Source: Penium margaritaceum (taxonomy: Eukaryota; Streptophyta; Zygnematophyceae; Desmidiales; Peniaceae). Taken from it: 64,000 nt of DNA. Of this stretch, positions 43,528 through 56,212 are shown one piece after another. Both the position numbers and the translations under genes were made by a program. Within the stretch, counting starts at the first letter, position 1; every line of letters starts with the position of its first letter. The notes beneath the pieces are model-generated. The model had not been told where the DNA came from. It did not search any database and worked only from the letters and a program-made list of their open reading frames with translations. The stretch spans positions 139,575-203,574 of the forward strand of contig SZWC01000814.1 in the NCBI GenBank assembly GCA_023375785.1, given 5' to 3'.

Positions 43528-46500
43528 ATGGCAGCAACAATCAACCATGGAGACTACTTCAAAGTCGCGTCGTTTGACGGCTATGACTACCATACATTTG
43601 CATTCAACATCGAGATGGTTTTCCTGAACAAGGGTCTATGGTGAGTGGTCTGCGATCCTCCCACTGACACATTACCTGCAGGAGCATCAGCTGAAGAACA
43701 AATCAGTTGGAAGCGGCGTTGTGATCAGGCCTTTTCAATTCTGGCGCTGAACTTAACAGAATGACTCAAGTTTATCATCAGAGACAATTACCCAACCAAC
43801 TGCCCAAGGAAAGCATGGAAGGCCCTGAAGAGTCGCTATGGAAGGACAAGCGACGTTGAACTCGAAAGTCTCTTGACAGAGTTCCACACACAACGGATGG
43901 AAGAAAGAACACGCTTGGAAGATCATGTGTCCCATCTCAAGCATCTAGCAAGCCGTATCGTATCAATGGAAGAAGCGATCTCTGAGAGAGTTCTAGTACT
44001 AACCCTTTTTTGTGGACTACATGTCAGATTCAAGGACACCATCAACCGTCTTCTAACCTTTCAGAAACAAGGGAAGACCTTTGATGCTCAACTGGCTGAA
44101 CTTCGAACAACACTACAGCAAGCCATTGATGCAAAAGGAAGAGCTGCCGGTGGGGCACCTGGTGCCGCCGCAGGAGCAGCTGCAGTAGCAGCACCACCTG
44201 GAAATCAACCATACTCGTTGACTCTGGAGAAGGCTGTTGAAGAACTCATGATGGTTGAAGAGCAACATATCAAGGACAATGGAGGAGAAGCTGGTCTTGT
44301 GACCAAATATCAAGGACAAAGGACAAAAAAGTTTGGAAGCTATGGTAACGGCAGTCAGGGCTCCCTCACACACTCCAACATTAGAGATTCATCAACCCCT
44401 CATTCACCACGAGGATATGTTCCCCCAACTGACTGAGTGTGCTGGACGTGCAAGCAAAAGGGGCACATTGCCATGGACTGCCCCAAACAGCGTCCAAACT
44501 TTGCTCGTCACTATGGTTCCCGACGACCACATCAAGCAATGCTCACTACTTACATGTCCACTGTGGCCGCCTTTCTTACAGGATCTATAAAAGCACAAGA
44601 ATAACTAGACGGAGAGGACAACTTTCAGTTGAACCTCCTATCTGAAGGACCAACTATGTCTGACGGGGACATGTCAGCTACACCACCAGAACCTTTATTC
44701 TATGACTCAGAACCAGCAGATTCAGCACATCACATCCTGATCAAAGAAGAGTTTGTGACTGAAGAATTGGCCATGTGCTCCATCGAAAGCGCCCTTCTCC
44801 TGGCTGCTGGCATCTTGGCATGGATCATTGACTCTGGGTGTACGAAACATATGACCTATAAAAAGGACTGGTTCATCAACTTCAAACGTTTTCTGACACC
44901 ACGAGAAGTCGGTCTTGGTGATGGAAGAACCATCCCTGCCTACGGCCAAGGAACGGTGTGAGTTGGGATCAAGTGCAACGGAAAACCGGCAACAAGGACT
45001 TTTGAAGATGTACTTTATGTTCCAGACCTTGCCGCAAACCTTCTCTCAGTCACCCAGCTCAACGACAAAGGCTTCAAAGTAGTATTTGACACTGACAAGA
45101 TCTACAAGGTGTATAACCAAGCATCACAACTGGCAGCCATGGCTACACCGATGGGAAATATGACTATCCTTGACACCAGTGAACCATCAAGACATTCAGC
45201 AATGCAAGAGATGGCTTTTGTAGCTTCTGCTCCTACACCGAGTAAGACATCTCTGGCAAACCCAGCAGAACTTTGGCACAAGCGGCTGGCACATGTCAGC
45301 TATTCAACTCTAACAAAAATGGCTACAGATTCAGTTGCTCATGATTTTCCGAACAGCCTGCTGCAAGACAAAGAAGCACCCATGTACGGCGGCTGCATCA
45401 CAGGCAAGAATATCGAGCGTCTTTTCAAACACTCTCGTCACATGGAACTCATGAGTGCCTGGAGCTCGTCCACATGGATCTGTGCTACATCAAGGAAGGC
45501 TCCCTTTCAAATAAGCACTATTTCCTCGTCATTTTGGATGATTATTCAAACATGGTCTGGACTCCGACTCTCCGTTTCAAGTCTGATGCTGTCGAAGAAA
45601 TCAAAACCTCAGTTTTACAGGTTGAAAACAAAACCAGTTTGACCGTGAAGAAGATCCGAACTGACAACGGAACAGAGTTTGTCAACCGCAACCTCAAGGC
45701 CTTGTACAATGAAAGAGGCATTCAGCATCAAACCACAGTGCCATACACTCCACAACAGAATGGCAAAGCCGAGAGGATGAACCAGACTCTCCTTGAAAGA
45801 GTCCGGACTATGCTTCATACGGCCGGGCTCTCATCCGCATTCTGTGCTAAAGCTCTTCACACTGCAGCATACATCACGAATCGCCTTCCCACGACTAAGC
45901 TGCCTGCAGGTACATCCACACCCTATGAAGCATGGACCGGACATAAGCCCTATCTGGGCCACATCCATATTTTTGGATGTACAGCGCATGCCTGGATCCG
46001 CCCAGAAGAGCGTTCTAAATTGGACCCACGATTTAAAGTCTGTATCCTCCTTGGATACCAGACACGTAATATCTATCGACTCTGGGATCCAGACTCCAAA
46101 CAAATGATTTGCAGCAGGCAGCCCATCTTCGATGAAAGCTTCTTCAACCGTGCACGTGATACAACACCACCAGCAGTTACACCCATTGTCTACATGGAAA
46201 CAACGCCGCCACCTTTGTAAAAATTCTCCGTCCATCTAACACCCGATGATCACGCTGGTGTCCTCCCTCCTGTGGTTCTAGAGGAACATCATCATGCTCC
46301 TGCTGCTTCACAGAAAGACACCTCCAACACCCCGTCACAATCAGGACTACGGCGATCGGCCAGACTTACCAGACCCCCGACGTTTCTTCAACTCGGTTTT
46401 TTTTTCTACAACCAAGCTCTCTGCAGACGACGACTTTGACCACACAGTACTACTCACACAAGTGGTGGATCCCACCAGCTTCAAAGATGCTATGCGTCAT

Positions 46501-48024
46501 CCAGACGCAGACCTATGGTGCCAAGCAGCTGAAGAGGAGCTTTCTCAGCTTCAGAAACAACACACATGGGACCTGGTCCCTCAACCACCCAATACGCCCA
46601 TTGTCACGTGTAAGTGGGTGTTCAAGACAAAGCTGACCAGTGCAGGTACCCCTGATCGTCACAAGGCACGTCTTGTCGCGCGTGGTTTCAGTCAAGTTCT
46701 TTGCGTCAACTACCAAGACACTTTTGCACCAGTAGCCAAGTACTCATCCATTAGAGTGATTCTCTCTCTGGCCGCCAACAACAAGTGGCATCTCCATCAG
46801 ATGGATGTCAAGAGTGCCTTTCTCAATGGTGACCTTAAAGAAGTCATCTACATGATCCAACCAGAAGGCTTTGCGTCACCGGATCACCCCGACTATGTCT
46901 GCAAACTCAACAAGTCCTTCTATGGCCTCAAGCAAGCTCTACGCCAGTGGAATATCAAGATCCACGAATTCTTCCTGGTCCAAGGTCTCCAACGTCTACA
47001 ATCTGATCACTCCGTCTACTTTCGTGGAGGATCCAACCTACTCAGCGTCATCCTCAACGTGGACGACCTGATTCTTTTTGGACCATCCCTCTCTATCCTA
47101 GATACCCTCAAATAGCAGATTTCTTGCCGCTTTGAGATGACTGATATGGGACCTCTCAAGTACTACCTTGGGATCCAAATCACCCATGACTTCCTGCACG
47201 GTCATGTCACACTCACTCAGGCTACTTACGCTCAACGTGTGGCTGACAAATTTGGACTTGGAGCATCCACTTCTCAACCTACACCACTCTCCAAGGACCA
47301 TGGCCTTACCAAACCAGTCACCACCGTCACACCCCTGGCCTCCTCGGTAGATGTCCAAGCTTTTCTGCGCATGGTGGGCTCTCTGATAAACTCTTCCGTG
47401 ACTACCAGACCTGATCTCTCCTTTGCTGTCGGCCTCCTCAGTCAAGGCTGTCAACGTCCCATTGCTGCACACGTGGTGGGCGCCAAGTGCAGCATTCGCT
47501 ACCTTCGTGGATCCGCTTCCCTTGCGATTCGTTACTCCTCTAGCAACAATGTTCTCCAGGGATTCTGCGATGCCGATCTCTCTGGTGATCCCACTACCAG
47601 CCGCTCCACCTCTGGATATGTCTTTCTCCTCAATGGTGGACCCGTCAACTGGCGTAGCAAGAAGCAATCTATGGTCGCCCTCTCCTCAATGGAAGCTGAG
47701 TACATTGCCGAGAGCGAATGCATAAGAGAAGCCGTCTGGCTTCGTATGCTTCTGAGCGAGCTTGGCTTCGATCAACTCAAGCCCACGCCCATCCACTGTG
47801 ATAACGAAGGGGCTATCGCTCTCTTTGAGGATCCAGTTCTCCATGACCACACCAAGCATGTTCATCGACAGTACCATTACGTCCGCAACGCTATTGCAGA
47901 GGGTGAGGTCGTCATGCACTACCTTCCTACCGTCGATCAAACTGCTGACATCTTCACCAAAGCCCTCTCTGCCGATCGTCATTCTCATCATTGCACTTGC
48001 ATGGGTCTTCTCTCCTCGTCCTGA
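43528..48024 (+). pseudogene. F1 Gag-Pol polyprotein, broken
   Basis: ATG 43528, 42 bp after the LTR. Order: gag (43528-44600; GKTFDAQLAELRTTLQQAID; CCHC knuckle CWTCKQKGHIAMDC at about 44441), protease (WIIDSGCTKHMT, about 44821), GAG-pre-integrase (ELWHKRLAHVSYSTL), integrase (IRTDNGTEF, YTPQQNGKAERMNQTLLE), RT (KWVFKTKL, HQMDVKSAFLNGDL; catalytic NVDD, Tyr lost), RNase H (SRSTSGYVFLLNGG, SSMEAEYIAESE), end TGA 48022. Lesions: four TGA, two TAA, one TAG, a 1-bp loss near 45405 and a 1-bp gain in the T-run at about 46400, which shift the frame and restore it. Copia order PR-IN-RT-RH is clear. Confidence 0.93.
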
Positions 48025-48797
48025 CTCTTCCTGGCGCTTCTTTTCTCTCTCTCCCGCTTCTCCTCCCACTGACGCCTGTCCCCGGTGCTCTCCTTCCGTT
48101 CCCTCCACATGAGGCGTTGGAACGGACGGAGAGTGCACTCGGTGGAACCGTCGTCGCTACCCGTTTCCGTGTCCCCCACATGAGGCGTTGGCACAGACGC
48201 GGGTTGCGCTCGACCGTTTTCCCCACCCTCCTTTGCTTCTGCCTGCCGCTGTCCTCTCCCTTGCTGCGTTCTCTTTTCTCCGCCCCTCTCGCGCTTCGCT
48301 CCTCGCAACACGACAACGCCCTCTCCCCCTGGCCTGCTCCCCGCCAGCGCCACACCACTCCCAACTGCATTTTCTTTCCGTCTATATTTTGTTCTTTCTG
48401 TCTACTCTCTCAGACCCCCATGGGTGGGCCGCCGCTGTCGGGCTCACCCTGCGGGCCGGATGCGGAGGAGGAGGTCCAATCATTCTCGTCCGGGCGGGGT
48501 GTACAACTGGGGACCGAGTTAATTCTCAGCCGTCGGGGCGTTGCACGGGCTACAAAGTTCCCTCCGGCCCACTGTCCACCCCGCGTCTTGTTACTCCAGT
48601 TCTCTCTTTTTTCTCTCTCTTCGCGAGGCTCGATTCGCCCGGGGGGGGAATTCTTTTGCTGCGCATTTCCGTGCCTCGCCCTGTCCTCCTCCTCTTCGTC
48701 ACCCCCATCCTACCGGTTTTCTTCTCCCGGGGGGACTTCTTTTCTTTTTCCACTTGTCGCCTGCAACTTCATTAGTACTGGATCGACAAGGGGGGAA
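48025..48797 (+). other. GC-rich 3' segment of F1 with polypurine tract
   Basis: Between the pol stop and the LTR lies about 770 bp of C/T-rich sequence, ending in the polypurine tract CAAGGGGGGAA (48787-48797). It contains the motif TGAGGCGTTGG twice (about 48111, 48181). Three frames are open for 195-282 codons, but they are not consistently conserved in F2 and F3, so I treat it as an untranslated region. Confidence 0.7.
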
Positions 48798-49817
48798 TGT
48801 TGGAAAAAGGGCAACCGTCCGATCCTCTTCATCTACTGATCTACTGGTTTCGGTACAACATCAACAAAAGGAAAAACAAGAGGGCCGAGAGAGAGAGAGA
48901 GAGATTCCTAGCTCTCTCTCGGCCCTCCTGTCTATCCTATATGGCGGGGCATGGTATGGCTGTGGGCAGGCCTCTTCAGGTGTCCCACTGATCCGTCCAT
49001 CTGCAGCCCTATTCTCTCTACTCATCCTATGGGAGCTCCACAGAGCTAACAGAACAACTCTACCGGACAACATATATCTGGACAGGTTTTGGAAAAACAG
49101 GGTGTGTGGTTCGGCAGACGAAGCGAGAGTGCGAGCATGAGCTCCTCTCGACTCTGAGTCTGCTGACGTGGCAAGGAACAGGAGCACGCGCAAGACACTG
49201 CTCTTTCTAAAGATGGATCCTATGCTCATGAATCGTGCAAAGGCAGTTGGAAAAATCGCGGCCATCGCCGAGTCAAGAGGTGCGGTCCTTCCGTCATCTC
49301 AAGAGGACCGGCCGAGAGATCAGCGACTATGAGAAGCTACAGCAGATCCGGACGATCTCGTCTGTGCATCGCACCGAAGGCGCTGTGCATGTGCCAACCT
49401 CGGTCTGCCGATGATTAGAGATCATCGAGCGGTGTCCGGCAGATCCTATGGCTGAGAACCCGAAGACACAAGGATACCGGACTACTCAACACTTGTACTT
49501 TTCTGCTCTTAGTTAGTACAAACATACAAGTAGCTTTAGTTTTATACTTGCTATTACTTCGTCTGTGTGTAGCCATTCTGAGCAAGCTTGATACCGTTGG
49601 AAAGATTGTGAGACGAGTCGTGTAACAGTGCCTTCAGCTCACCCTCTTGAATCGCATAGTCAGTGACATTATTCAGGCAAGAGTGCCTGTGTGTGTGAGA
49701 GTAGTAACACGTGTATGGGAGAGTATTACCAACAGTCCAGTAGAGAATTGAGAAAGTTGACTTATCAGAGTACTGTGTCTGAAGACTCCTAAAGATCCTG
49801 GTATGTAAATTTCAACA
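48798..49817 (+). repeat. Middle LTR of the F dimer (3' LTR of F1, 5' LTR of F2)
   Basis: TGTTGGAAAAAGGG ... AAATTTCAACA, 1020 bp. It is preceded by the F1 polypurine tract and followed by the F2 primer site (49820-49831), so it serves both elements. No target duplication is present at either edge. Confidence 0.92.
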
Positions 49818-49858
49818 TTTGGTATCAGAGCAGGTGGCATCATCAGATCTACGTAATC

Positions 49859-52800
49859 ATGGCAGCAACAATCAACCATGGAGACCACTTCAAAGTCGCG
49901 CTGTTTGACGGCGATGACCAGCATACATTTGCATTCAACATCGAGATGATTTTCCTGAACAAGGGTCTATGGGGAGTGGTCTGCGATCCTCCCACTGACA
50001 CATTACCTGTAGGAGCATCAGCTGAAGAACAAATCAGTTGGAAGCGGCGTTGTGATCGGGCCTTTTCAATTCTTACGCTGAACTTAACAAAACGACTCAA
50101 GTTTATCATCAGAAACAACAACCCAACCAACTGCCCAAGGAAAGCATGAAAGGCCCTGAAGAGTCGCTATGAAAGGACAAGCAACGTTGAAATAGATAGT
50201 CTCTTGACAGAGTTCCACACACAACGGATGGAAGAAGGAACACGCTTGGAAGATCATTTATCCCATCTCAAGCATCTACTAAGCCGTATCGCATCAATGG
50301 GAGAAGCGATCTCCAAGAGAGTTCTAGTACTAACCCTTTTTCGTGGACTACATGTCAGATTCAAAGACACCATCGACCGTCTTCTAACCTTTCAGAAACA
50401 AGGGAAGACCTTTGATGCTCAACTGGCTGAACTTCGAACAACACTACAGCAAGCCATTGATGCACAAGGAAGAGCCGCTGGTGGAGCACCTGGTGCCGCC
50501 GTAGGAGTAGCTGCAGCAGCAGCACCACCCGAAAATCAACCATACGCGTTGACTCTGGAGAAGGTTGTTGAAGAGCTCAAGATGGTTGAAGAGCAACATA
50601 TCAAGGACAATGGAGGAGAAGCTGGTCTTGTGACCAAATATCAAGGAAAAAGGACAAAAAAGTTTGGAAGCTATGGTAACAGCAGTCAGGGCTCCCTCAC
50701 ACACTCCAACAACAGAGATTCATCAACCCCTCATTCACCACGAGGATATGTTCCCCCAACTGACCGAGTGTGCTGGACGTGCAAGCAAAAGGGGCACATT
50801 GCCGTGGACTGCCCCAAACGTCATCCAAACATTGCTTGGCACTATGGTTCCTGATGACCACATCAAGCAATGGTGACTACTTACATGTCTACTGTGGCCG
50901 CCTTTCCTACTGGACCTATAAAAGCACAGGAATTACCAGACGGAGAGGACATCTTTCAGTTGAACCTCCTATCTGAAGGACCAACTATGTCTGACGGGGA
51001 GATGTCAGCTACACCACCAGAACCTTTATTCTATGACTCAGAACCAGCAGATTCAGCACATCACATCTTGACTGAAGAAGATTTTGCGACTGAAGAATTG
51101 GCCATGTGCTCCATCGACAGCGCCCTTCTCCTGGCTGCTGGCATATTGGCATGGATCATGGACTCTGGGTGTATGAAACATATGACCTGCAAAATGGATT
51201 GGTTCATCAACTTCAAACGTTTTATGACGCCACGAGAAGTCCGTCTTGGTGATGGAAGAACCATCCCTGCCTACGGCCAAGGAACAGTGAGAGTTGGGAT
51301 CAAGTGCAACAGAAAACCGGCAACAAGGACTTTTGAAGATGTAGTTTATGTTCCAGACCTTGCCGCAAACCTTCTCTCAGTCACCCAGCTCAACGACAAA
51401 GGCTTCAAAGTAGTGTTTGATACTGACAAGAACTGCAAGGTATACAACCAAGCATCACAACTGGCAGATGTGGCTACACGGATGGGAAATCTGACTCTCC
51501 TTTACACCAGTGAACCATCAAGACATTCAGCAACGCAAGAGATGGCCTTTGTAGTTTCTGCTCCTACACCGACAAATCCATCTCTGGCAAACCCAGCAGA
51601 ACTTTGGCACAAGCGGCTGGCACATGTCAGCTATTCAACTCTAACAAAAATGGCTGCAGATTCAGTTGCGCATGATCTTCCGAACAGCCTGATGCAAGAC
51701 AAAGAAGCACCCATGTGAGACGGCTGCATCACAAGCAAACAACATCAAGCATCTTTTCAAACACTCCCGTCACATGGAACTCATGAGTGCCTGGAGCTCA
51801 TCCACATGGATCTGTGCTACATCAAGGAAGGCTCCCTTTGAAACAAGCACTATTTCCTCGTCATTCTGGATGATTATTCACACATTGTCTGGACTCGGAT
51901 TCTCGCCTTCAAGTCTGATGCTTTCGAAGAAATCAAAACCTGGGTTCGACAGGTTGAAAACGAAACCAGCCTGACCGTGAAGAAGATCCGAACAGACAAC
52001 GCAACAGAGTTTGTCAACCGCAACCTCAAGGCCTTCTACGATGAAAGAGGCATTCAGCATCAAATCACAGTGCCATATACTCCACAGCAGAATGGCAAAG
52101 CCGAGAGGATGAATCAGACTCTCCTTGAAAGAGTCCGGTCTATGCTTCACACGGCCGGGCTCTCATCCGCATTCTGGGCTGAAGCTCTTCACACTGCAGC
52201 ATACATCACAAATCCCCTTCCCACGACTAAGCCACCTGCAGGTACAACCACACCCTATGAATCATGGACCAGACATAAGCCGTATCTGGGGCACATCCGT
52301 ATTTTCGGATGCACAACGCATGCCTGGATCCGCGAGTGTTCCAAATTGGACCCACGATCTAAAGTCTGTATCCGCCTTGGATACAAGACACGTGACATCT
52401 ATCGACTCTGGGATCCAGACTCCAAACGAGTGATTTGCAGCAAGCAGCCCATCTTCGATGAAAGCTTCTTCAACCGTGCACATGATACAACACCACCAGC
52501 CGTTACACCCACTGTCTACATTGAAAGAACGTCGCCACCTTTGCAAGAATTCTCTGTCGATCGAACACCCGATGATCACGCTGGTGTCCTCCCTCCTGTG
52601 GTTCCAGAGGAACATCATCATGCTCCTGCTGCTTCAGAGAAAGATACCTCCAACACCCCGTCACAATCAGGACTACGGCGATCGGCCAGACTTACAAGAC
52701 CCCCGACGTTTCTTCAACTCGGTTTTTTGTCTACAACCGAGCTCTCTGGAGACGACGACCTTGACCACACAGTACTACTCACACAAGTGGTGGATCCCAC

Positions 52801-54349
52801 CAGCTTTAAAGATGCTATGTGTTGTCCAGACGCAGACCTATGGTGCCAAGCGCCTCAAGAGGAGCTTTCTCAGCTTCAGAAACAACACACATGGGACCTG
52901 GTCCCTCGACCACCCAACACGCCCATTGTCACGTGTAAGTGGGTGTTCAAGACAAAGCTGACCAGTGCAAGTACCCCTGATCGTCACAAGGCACGTCTTG
53001 TCGCGCGCGGTTTTAGTCAAGTTCTTCGAGTCAACTACCAAGACACTTTTGTACCAGTAGCCAAGTACTCATCCATTAGAGTGATTCTCTCTTTGGCCGC
53101 CAACAACAAGTGGCATCTCCATCAGATGGATGTCAAGAGTGCCTTTCTTAATGGTGACCTTAAAGAAGTCATCTACATGACCCAACCAGAAGGCTTTGTG
53201 TCACCGGATCACCCTGACTATGTCTGCAAACTCAACAAGTCCTTATATGGCCTCAAGCAAGCTCTGCGCCAGTGGAATCTCAAGATCCACGAATTCTTCC
53301 TGGTCCAAGGTCTCCAACGTCTACACTCTGATCACTTCGTGTACTTTCGTGGAGGATCCAACCTACTCGGCGTCATCCTCTACGTGGACGACCTGATTAT
53401 TTTTAGACCATCCCTCTCTGTCCTGGAAAACCTCAAACAGCAGCTTTCTCGCCGCTTTGAGATGACTGATATGGGACCTCTCAAGTACTACCTTGGGATC
53501 CAAATCACCCATGACTTCCAACACGGTCATGTCACACTCACTCAGGCTACTTACGCTCAACGTGTGGCTGACAAATTTGGACTTGGAGCATCCACTTCTC
53601 AACCTACACCACTCTCCAAGGACCATGGCCTTACCAAACCAGTCACCACCATCACACCCCTGGCCTCCTCAGCAGATGTCCAAGCTTTTCTGCGCATGAT
53701 GGGCTCTCTCATGTACTCTTCCGTGGCTACCAGACCTGATCTCTCCTTTGCTGTCGGCCTCCTCAGTCAAGGCTGTCAGCGCCCCACTGCTGCACACGTC
53801 GTGGCCGCCAAGCGCAGCATTTGCTACCTTCGTGGATCCGCTTCCCTTGCGATTCGTTACTCCTCTGGCAACAATATTCTCCAGGGATTCTGCGATGCCA
53901 ATCTCTCTGGTGATCCCACCACTAGCCGCTCCACCTCTGGATATGTCTTTCTCCTCAATGGTGGACCCGTCAGCTGGCGTAGCAAGAAGTCAGCTGTGGT
54001 CGCCCTCTCCTCAACAGAAGCTGAGTACATTGCCAAGAGCGAATGCACAAGAGAAGCCGTCTGGTTTCGTATGCTTCTAAGGGAGCTCGGCTTCGATCAA
54101 CTCGAGCCCACGCCCATCCACTCTGATAACGAAGGGACTATCGCTCTCTCTGAGGACCCAGTTCTCCATGACCGCACCAAGCATGTTCGTTGACAGTACC
54201 ATTACGTCCGCAACGCTGTTGCAGAGGGTGAGGTCGTCATGCACTACCTTCCTACCGTCGATCAAACTTCAGACATCTTCACCAAAGCCCTCTCTGCCGA
54301 TCGTCATTCTCATCTCTGCACTCACATGGGTCTTCTCTCCTCTACCTGA
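49859..54349 (+). pseudogene. F2 Gag-Pol polyprotein: frame intact, six TGA stops
   Basis: ATG 49859, one frame to TGA 54347 with no frameshift (about 1,496 codons). Gag (CCHC knuckle CWTCKQKGHIAVDC at about 50771), protease (WIMDSGCMKHMT, about 51150), GAG-pre-integrase (ELWHKRLAHV; GCITSKQHQASF), integrase (IRTDNATEF; PQQNGKAERMNQT; FWAEALHTAAYI), RT (KWVFKTKL; HQMDVKSAFLNGDL; YVDDLIIF catalytic), RNase H (SRSTSGYVFLLNGG; SSTEAEYIAKSE). Interruptions are all TGA: near 50146, a double TGA at about 50852-50857, and at 51716, 51838 and 54191; F1 has CGA, TGG or another sense codon there. No in-frame TAA or TAG. It is the best-preserved pol in the window. Confidence 0.94.
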
Positions 54350-55099
54350 CTCTTCCTGGCGCTTCTTTTCTCTATCTCCCACTTCTCCTCCCGCTGACGC
54401 CTGTCCCCGATGCTCTCCTTCCGTTCCCCCATATGAGGCGTTGGAACGGACGGAGAGTGCTCTCGGTGGAACCGTCGTCGCTACCCGTTTCCGTGCCCCC
54501 ACACGTTGCTCTCAACCATTTTCCCACCCTCCTTTGCTTCTTCCTACCGCTGTCCTCTCCCTCGCTGCGTTCTCTTTTCTCCACCCCTCTCGCGCTTCGC
54601 TCCTCGCAACACGACAACGCCCTCTCCCCCTGGCCTGCTCCCCGCCAGCGCCACGCCGCTCCAAATTGCATTTCCTTTCCGTATATATTCTGTTCTTTCC
54701 GTCTACTCTCTCAGACCCCCATGGGTGGGCCGCCGCTGTCGGGCTCACCCTGCAAGCCGGATGCGGAGGAGGAGGCCCACTCCTTCTTGTCCGGGCAGGG
54801 TGTACAGCTGGGGACCGAGTTAATTCTCAGCCGTCAGGGTTTTGCCCGGACTACAAAGTTCCCTCCGGCCCATTGTCCACTCCATGTCTTGCTGCTCCAG
54901 TTCTCTCTTTTTTTTCTCTCTCCGCGAGGCTCGGTTCGCCCAAGGGGGGGAATTCTTTTGCCTCCCATTCCCGTGCCTCTCCCTGTCTTCCTCCTCTTCG
55001 TCACCCCCATCCTAGCGGCTTTCTTCTCCCGGGGGGGCTTCTTTTCTTTTTCCACTTGTCCCCTCCAACTTCATCAGTAATGGATCGACAAGGGGGGAA
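54350..55099 (+). other. GC-rich 3' segment of F2 with polypurine tract
   Basis: Homologous to 48025-48797 and ends in the polypurine tract GACAAGGGGGGAA before TGTTGG at 55100. It lacks the second TGAGGCGTTGG copy present in F1. Confidence 0.7.
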
Positions 55100-56030
55100 T
55101 GTTGGAAAAAGGGCAACCGTCCGATCGTCTTCATGTACTGATCTACTGGGCTCGGCACAATATCAACAAAAGGAAAAACAAGAGGGCCGAGAGAGAGAGA
55201 GATCCCTAGCTCTCTCTCGGCCCTCTTGTCTATCCTATATGGCGAGGTATGGTATGGCTGTGAGCAGGCCTCTTCAGGCGTCCCACTGATCCATCCATCC
55301 GTAACCCTATTCTCTCTACTCATCCTATGGGAGCTCCACAGAGCTGACAGAACAACTCTATCGGACAACATATATCTGGACAGGTTTTGGACAAACAGGG
55401 TGTGTGGTTCGGCAGACGAAGCGAGAGTGCGAGCATGAGCTCCTCTCGACCCTGAGTCTGCTGACGTGGCAAGGAACAGCAGCGCGCGCAAGATAATGCT
55501 CTTTGTAAAGATGGATCCGGTGCTCCTGAATCACGCAAAGGCAGTGGGGAGAATCGCGGCTGTCGCTGAGTCAAGAGGTGCGGGCCCTCCGTCATCTCAA
55601 GACGACCGGCCAAGAGATCGGCGACTACGAGAGGCTACCGCAGATCCGGACGATCTCGTCCGTGGATCGCACCAAGGACGCTGGGTATCTGCCAACCTCG
55701 GTCTGCCGATGATCGGAGATCATCGAGCGGTGTCCGTACCATGATATCGTAGTTTTGTATCTGCTATTACTTCGTCTGTGAGTAATCATTCTGAGCAAGC
55801 TTGATACCGTTGGAAAGCTTGTGAGACGAGTTGTGTAACTGTGCCTTTAGCTCACCCTCTTGAATCGCACAGTTAGTGACATTATTCAGGCAAGAGTACC
55901 TGTGTGTGTGAGAGCAGTAACACGTGTATGGGAGAGTATTACCGACACTCCAGTATCGAATTGAGAAAGTTGACTAATCAGAGTACTGTGTCTGAAGACT
56001 CCTAAAGATCCTGGTATGTAAATTTCAACA
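55100..56030 (+). repeat. 3' LTR of F2
   Basis: 931 bp. It lacks about 90 bp present in the other F LTRs: after 'gcggtgtccg' near 55735 it jumps to 'tatctgctattacttcg'. Ends AAATTTCAACA, then TSD CCCTG. Confidence 0.92.
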
Positions 56031-56035
56031 CCCTG

Positions 56036-56212
56036 TTTTATCTGAAAGGTTTTGAGCTGAATTTTCCAATGGTGTGCTTAGTTTTTCCAAATTCACAGTC
56101 TGCTGACCTCCACAGTCTTTTTTCTGTCAGAAATATTTCTGGGAGAAGCAGTAGCAGGAGCAGGGATTCGTACTACCATTCAAGGGCAGTGTGAGCATCA
56201 CCAAAGCTCAAA
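56036..56212 (+). other. Leader of element G, right part
   Basis: Continues the G leader after the F dimer. It has no ORF and leads into the gag frame at 56213. Confidence 0.55.

Larger units (their letters stand above)
42471..56030 (+). mobile_element. Tandem dimer of copia family F (LTR-F1-LTR-F2-LTR), TSD CCCTG
   Basis: Three LTRs in the same orientation (42471-43486, 48798-49817, 55100-56030) alternate with two full-length bodies (F1, F2), so the middle LTR is shared. The whole array is flanked by CCCTG at 42466-42470 and 56031-56035, and there is no TSD at the middle LTR. This is the structure expected when one inserted element is duplicated by unequal recombination between LTRs, not two independent insertions. 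It interrupts the leader of element G. Confidence 0.92.

Noticed and set aside
47991-48839. Long ORFs (195-282 codons) in the GC-rich 3' segment of F1, running into the LTR
   Set aside because: They read across the polypurine tract and LTR boundary and are not kept in the same form in F2 and F3.
49859-54349. TGA as a recoded amino acid in this genome
   Set aside because: TGA is rare inside old frames, falls at varied residues in F1/F2, and ends the F pol and other frames; it behaves as a true stop.
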